From the NCBI GenBank assembly GCA_022837185.1, contig JALHJD010000087.1, positions 1 through 10,050 on the forward strand: a DNA stretch of 10,050 bases, read 5' to 3'. The stretch's first letter is position 1; each line of letters begins with the position of its first letter. Origin of the DNA: Desulfobacteraceae bacterium. GTDB taxonomy: Bacteria > Desulfobacterota > Desulfobulbia > Desulfobulbales > Desulfobulbaceae. Under the pieces are notes generated by a model. The model made no database searches. It saw only the letters and a program-made list of their open reading frames with translations, and had not been told where the DNA came from. Made by a program: the position numbers and the translations under genes. This document shows positions 6,678-10,050 of this stretch, piece after piece.

Positions 6678-8267
6678 TCAATCCCGTGACGGGGCGGTGG
6701 GCCGCGCGTACAGTTCGGCCACGCCGGAAGTGTGCTGATGCGCCCTGTAGATGATTCTGCGGCTGTCGGCGCTGACGGCGAAATCGGGGTAGACAAAGCC
6801 CCCGGCGGCCAGGGGGCCGTTCACCCTGGTTGCCGCGCCGCCGGCGAGAGGGACGGAAAAGAGTTCATCGGCTCCGGTCTGGGAGGGCGCCAGGTACAGG
6901 ACGGAGCCGCCGTCCGGACTGACGGCAAAGGAGCTGACGCTGCCTCCGGGGGTCAGGGGAGAGTTCAGCTTGACAGCCCCGCCGCCCATGGCCACTGCGT
7001 ACAGCTCGATCAGCGCATCGGTTTCCTGGTCGGCTAGATATATGACACGGCTGTTGTCGGGGCTGACGGCAAAGGAAAGCACATCCCCGCTCCGGGTGAG
7101 GGAATCATTGAGTCTGGCCGCCTTGCCGCCGGTGACGGGCACGGAATAGAGTTCGACCACGTCATCTTTTTTCTGGTCGGCCCTGTACACGACGCGGCTG
7201 CCGTCGGGGCTGAGGGCAAAGGAAGAAACATTCCCGCCCCGGGTGAGGGAATCATTGAGTCTGACCGCCTTGCCACCGGTGATGGGCACGGAATACAGCT
7301 CGACGACCTTTTTCTTTCTATGGTCGGCCGTGAACACCACCCGGGAACTGTCCGGGCTGACGGTAAAGAATCCCACCGTGCCGTCGGCGGCTGGCTTGGT
7401 ATTGAGACTGGCCGCCGCTCCGCCGTCGAGGGGGACGGAAAAAAGTTCGCTGCCTCCCCCCTTCAGCCGGTCAGCCGCGAACACGACCCGGGAGCTGTCC
7501 GGGCTGACGGCGAAAAAGCCTACACTGCCGCCGGCAGCCGATCCACCGTTGAGTCTGGTCACCGGGCCGCCGTCAAGGGGGACGGAAAACAGATCATACA
7601 CGCCGTTGATCAGTTGATCGGCCACGTACACGACCCGGGAGCTGTCCGGGCTGACGGCGAAAGCATCCACATTGCCGCCGGCAACAGGTTCGTCGTTGAG
7701 CCTGATCACTTTTCCGCCGCCCAGGGGGGCGGAAAAGAGTTCATAGACTCCGGCCGTCCGCTGGTCGGCCAGATATACCACTCTGCCTGAGTCGGGACTG
7801 ATGACGATGTCGGCCGCCACATTGCTGCCGGCGGGCAGGGGATCGTTCAGCCGGGTCACCGTTCCGCCGCCGATGGGGACGGAATAGAGTTCGTCAACTT
7901 CATTCCTTTCCTGATCGGCCCTGTAGACGACGCGGCTGCTGTCCGGGCTGATGAAAAATGCGTCCACATTCCCTCCCGGAGCGGGCGGTTGGTTGAGCCG
8001 GACAACCGAACCGCTGCCCAGGTGGACGGCATAGAGCTCAACGGTATTCTCCGCTTCCTGGTTTGCCCTGTACACGACATGGCGGTCGTCCGGACTGAGG
8101 GCAAAAGAATGGACGTAGCCGCCGGGGGCGAGGGGCCCGTTCAGCCTGCCGTTGTTCGTTTCGGCCAAAATCTCCTGTGCCGGATAGAGGAGAAATACGG
8201 AGCATACCGCCAGGATGAAAAGAAGGTATCCGCCGCCCGCGACCCGCAGGAGGGCAAGGAAATGCAT
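6678..8267 (-). CDS. Exported protein of ten TolB/WD40-like beta-propeller repeats
   Basis: The function is not recognised. The product is 529 residues from the ATG at 8265-8267, which has only a weak GAGAG as ribosome binding site. Residues 12-29 form a hydrophobic segment after an Arg-containing start, followed by PAQEILA; this reads as a signal peptide (cleavage near 35) or a membrane anchor. From residue 42 to the end are ten tandem repeats of 48-50 residues with the pattern LN-x2-P-x2-GG-x-V-x2-F-x-VSPDSSRVVY-x-ADQ-x5-V-x-ELYSVPL-x-GG-x3-R, matching the SPDG...Y...LY pattern of TolB/PD40 propeller blades. There is no catalytic domain; the protein is essentially signal plus propeller. Such proteins usually act in the periplasm or at the surface as binding scaffolds. 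It has its own candidate promoter at 8314-8342 and is separated from the next gene by 383 bp, so it is probably monocistronic. The high internal similarity suggests repeat duplication within the gene. Confidence 0.85.
   Translation of the reverse strand: MHFLALLRVAGGGYLLFILAVCSVFLLYPAQEILAETNNGRLNGPLAPGGYVHSFALSPDDRHVVYRANQEAENTVELYAVHLGSGSVVRLNQPPAPGGNVDAFFISPDSSRVVYRADQERNEVDELYSVPIGGGTVTRLNDPLPAGSNVAADIVISPDSGRVVYLADQRTAGVYELFSAPLGGGKVIRLNDEPVAGGNVDAFAVSPDSSRVVYVADQLINGVYDLFSVPLDGGPVTRLNGGSAAGGSVGFFAVSPDSSRVVFAADRLKGGGSELFSVPLDGGAAASLNTKPAADGTVGFFTVSPDSSRVVFTADHRKKKVVELYSVPITGGKAVRLNDSLTRGGNVSSFALSPDGSRVVYRADQKKDDVVELYSVPVTGGKAARLNDSLTRSGDVLSFAVSPDNSRVIYLADQETDALIELYAVAMGGGAVKLNSPLTPGGSVSSFAVSPDGGSVLYLAPSQTGADELFSVPLAGGAATRVNGPLAAGGFVYPDFAVSADSRRIIYRAHQHTSGVAELYARPTAPSRD
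6681..8144 (-). repeat. Tandem array of ten ~147-bp coding repeats
   Basis: Each unit encodes one putative propeller blade of about 49 residues. Units differ at the protein level in the variable loop after ADQ and before ELY but keep SPD, VVY and GG. Two neighbouring units are nearly identical in DNA over long stretches: for example GGGTGAGGGAATCATTGAGT occurs at about 7094 and again at 7241, exactly 147 bp apart, which points to a relatively recent duplication. Confidence 0.85.
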
Positions 8268-8313
8268 AATCGACTCTCGGTTGGACAGGAAAGGGTGAAG
8301 ATAACCGGTACAA

Positions 8314-8342
8314 AAAATAACACATTTCCGGCGGGATGTAAA
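8314..8342 (-). promoter_or_regulatory. Predicted promoter of the propeller gene
   Basis: Read on the minus strand, TTTACA (8337-8342) and TATTTT (8314-8319) are 17 nt apart, a good sigma70-type match. The start point would be near 8307, giving a leader of about 40 nt before the ATG at 8267. Prediction from consensus only. Confidence 0.45.
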
Positions 8343-8361
8343 TTGTCATCCCCTGGACCTT

Positions 8362-8380
8362 CCGCTGATGACATCAGTGG
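8362..8380. promoter_or_regulatory. 19-bp palindrome between the divergent promoters, candidate operator
   Basis: CCGCTGATGACATCAGTGG is a near-perfect palindrome: CTGATG and CATCAG arms around a central A, plus outer CC/GG, with one mismatched pair. It ends one base before the predicted -35 of the reductase promoter and lies about 20 bp upstream of the predicted -35 of the propeller gene. A dimeric regulator here could control both genes. The cognate regulator is not in the window. Confidence 0.4.
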
Positions 8381-8381
8381 T

Positions 8382-8409
8382 TTGACTTGCCTGGAAAACC
8401 ATGTATTGT
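8382..8409 (+). promoter_or_regulatory. Predicted promoter of the aldo/keto reductase gene
   Basis: TTGACT (8382-8387) is followed after 16 nt by TATTGT (8404-8409); five and four of six bases match the sigma70 consensus. The start point would be near 8416, leaving an unusually long leader of about 135 nt. Prediction from consensus only. Confidence 0.45.
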
Positions 8410-8439
8410 ACTCGTATCATTTCGCCTCCGCGGGATGAA

Positions 8440-8463
8440 GCAGGCGGTTCACGTTTCGCCTGC
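8440..8463 (+). other. Hairpin in the reductase leader
   Basis: Perfect 7-bp arms GCAGGCG (8440-8446) and CGCCTGC (8457-8463) with a 10-nt loop lie within the predicted leader, about 90 nt before the start codon. A smaller GCCC/GGGC stem follows near 8482-8496. I could not match this leader to a known riboswitch class. Confidence 0.3.
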
Positions 8464-8550
8464 AGGGGAAAAAAGCGCTCAGCCCCTTGCGAGGGCAGGA
8501 GGGAGGAGCACTGATCCATTGGCAACTTGACATCAGGGAGGAAAAACCGG

Positions 8551-9540
8551 ATGAAAAAACGCAGAATCGGCACCACGGACATCGAAGCCTCGGTCGTTGC
8601 CTTTGGCGCATGGGCGATCGGCGGCGGGACCTGGTGGGGGAAAACGGACGACGACGAGTCGATCAGGGCCATCCATGCCGCCCTGGACGGCGGGATCAAT
8701 CTGATCGATACCGCCCCGGTATACGGCTGGGGACGGAGTGAAGAAGTCGTCGGCAAGGCGATAGCGGGCCGGCGGGACCAGGTGGTGCTGGCGACGAAAT
8801 GCGGCCTGTGGTGGCATGATCAGCGGGGACCGGTATTTTTTGAACTGGAGGGACACACGGTCCGACGGCTGCTGCGGCCGGACGCCATCCGCCGGGAAAT
8901 CGAGGACAGCCTGCGCCGTCTGGGCACCGACTGCATCGATTTGTACCAGACCCACTGGCAGACGACGGAACCGGACAAGGACCCCATCGCCGAGACCATG
9001 GAGTGCCTGGTCAGGCTGAAGGAGGAGGGAAAAATCCGGGCCATCGGCGCCTCCAATGTCGATATCGGTCACATCCGGCAATACCAGGCCGCCGGGGTCC
9101 TGGACGCGATCCAGCCCAGGTACAGCATGCTTGACCGGCAGATCGAGCGGGACCTCCTGCCCTACTGCATGGAGCACTCGATCAGCACCCTGGTCTACTC
9201 CCCGCTGGAGCAGGGCCTGCTCACCGGCCGGATAGGCATGGATTATGCCGTCGCACCCGGCGAGTACCGGGGCAATATTCCGTGGTTCAAGCCGGAGAAC
9301 CGGCGCCGGGTCCTGGACATGCTGGCCGGCTGGAAAGGGCTGACCGAAAAATACGGCTGCACCCTGTCGCAGCTGGTGATCGCCTGGACCATCGCCCAGC
9401 CGGGCATCACCTTTGCCCTGTGCGGGGCCAGGAAGGCCGCGCACAGCAGCGAGAACGCGGCTGCCGGCTCCCTGGTTGTAGATGAAGCAGATATTCTGAA
9501 AATACGAAAGGATGTCGAGGGCTTAGGAAATCCGGAATAA
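8551..9540 (+). CDS. Aldo/keto reductase family oxidoreductase
   Basis: This is a cytoplasmic NAD(P)H-dependent reductase of aldehydes or ketones with a TIM-barrel fold. The product is 329 residues, normal for the family. The start chosen is the ATG at 8551 with AGGGAGG 9 nt upstream; an in-frame TTG eight codons earlier lies ahead of this site and is unlikely. The catalytic tetrad is complete: Asp53 and Tyr58 in DTAPVYGWGRSE, Lys83 in ATKCG, His135 in YQTHWQ. Further family features are IGASN in the barrel, YSPLEQGLLTG, and the C-terminal cofactor-binding stretch GARKAAHSSEN. The residues Trp28-Trp29 and Trp87-Trp88 near the active-site loops are distinctive but do not identify the substrate. 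It stands alone, divergent from the propeller gene and convergent with serS, so context gives no pathway. Confidence 0.94.
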   Translation: MKKRRIGTTDIEASVVAFGAWAIGGGTWWGKTDDDESIRAIHAALDGGINLIDTAPVYGWGRSEEVVGKAIAGRRDQVVLATKCGLWWHDQRGPVFFELEGHTVRRLLRPDAIRREIEDSLRRLGTDCIDLYQTHWQTTEPDKDPIAETMECLVRLKEEGKIRAIGASNVDIGHIRQYQAAGVLDAIQPRYSMLDRQIERDLLPYCMEHSISTLVYSPLEQGLLTGRIGMDYAVAPGEYRGNIPWFKPENRRRVLDMLAGWKGLTEKYGCTLSQLVIAWTIAQPGITFALCGARKAAHSSENAAAGSLVVDEADILKIRKDVEGLGNPE

Positions 9541-9550
9541 ACAGGTGTCC

Positions 9551-9587
9551 GGCGCCGGCCAGCCTGAACGGGGGGACGGGCGCCTTT

Positions 9588-9588
<1 letters not shown>
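9551..9588 (+). terminator. Candidate intrinsic terminator between reductase and serS
   Basis: GGCGCC at 9551-9556 can pair with GGCGCC at 9579-9584, and TTTT (9585-9588) follows at once, 10 nt after the reductase stop. The stem is only 6 bp with a long loop. The T-run overlaps the serS stop codon of the opposite strand; the same stem may also serve serS, which lacks a T-run on its side. Confidence 0.4.

Positions 9589-10050
<462 letters not shown>

Noticed and set aside
6675..6685. GTTTCAATCCC, resembling one end of type I CRISPR repeats
   Set aside because: Only one copy, located at the 3' end of the propeller gene, with no second repeat at spacer distance.
4501..6738. A 745-codon open frame on the plus strand across the chemoreceptor and binding-protein genes
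   Set aside because: It is antisense to two well-recognised genes on the minus strand, its translation is low in complexity and matches no family I know, and it crosses the gene boundary. GC-rich coding DNA often leaves such open antisense frames.

Overview
This is a GC-rich (roughly 60% by eye) bacterial chromosome segment with ordinary, densely packed genes. The gene content suggests an anaerobic Desulfobacterota (deltaproteobacterial) relative: an FmdE-family protein next to a MoeA carrying an LPGGPPSN variant loop, a solute-binding protein of the type common in sulfate or metal reducers, and a large chemoreceptor. That assignment is inference from gene content; nothing in the window fixes the taxon. 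I see no mobile element, CRISPR array, rRNA or tRNA gene.

Layout. (1) Positions 2-2894 form a molybdenum-cofactor block. The 3' part of moaA is on the plus strand and converges on moeA and an fmdE-like gene, both on the minus strand and read fmdE then moeA. (2) Positions 2964-6294 (minus) hold a two-gene unit: a secreted LivJ-type periplasmic binding protein followed 4 nt later by a transmembrane methyl-accepting chemotaxis protein. No ABC permease or ATPase is present, so the binding protein may serve sensing rather than transport. The fmdE/moeA pair lies 69 nt downstream in the same orientation and could be read from the same transcript. (3) Positions 6295-6677 are a gene-free 383-bp stretch with a plausible promoter for the binding protein, several inverted repeats around it, and a hairpin just after the next gene. 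(4) Positions 6678-8267 (minus) encode an exported protein made almost entirely of ten ~49-residue beta-propeller repeats. (5) Positions 8268-8550 are a divergent intergenic region with one candidate promoter per direction and a 19-bp palindrome between them. (6) Positions 8551-9540 (plus) encode an aldo/keto reductase with an intact catalytic tetrad. (7) The 3' end of serS (minus) converges on it across a candidate terminator.

Working together: MoaA performs the first step and MoeA the last step (Mo insertion) of molybdopterin cofactor synthesis, and FmdE-like proteins are commonly associated with Mo/W enzymes. The binding protein and chemoreceptor probably form a ligand-sensing pair feeding a CheA pathway encoded elsewhere. 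The propeller protein, reductase and serS have no evident link to these.

No clearly new multi-gene system is visible. The best leads are the ten-repeat exported propeller, the binding-protein/chemoreceptor unit with its operator-like repeats, and the FmdE-MoeA variant pair.
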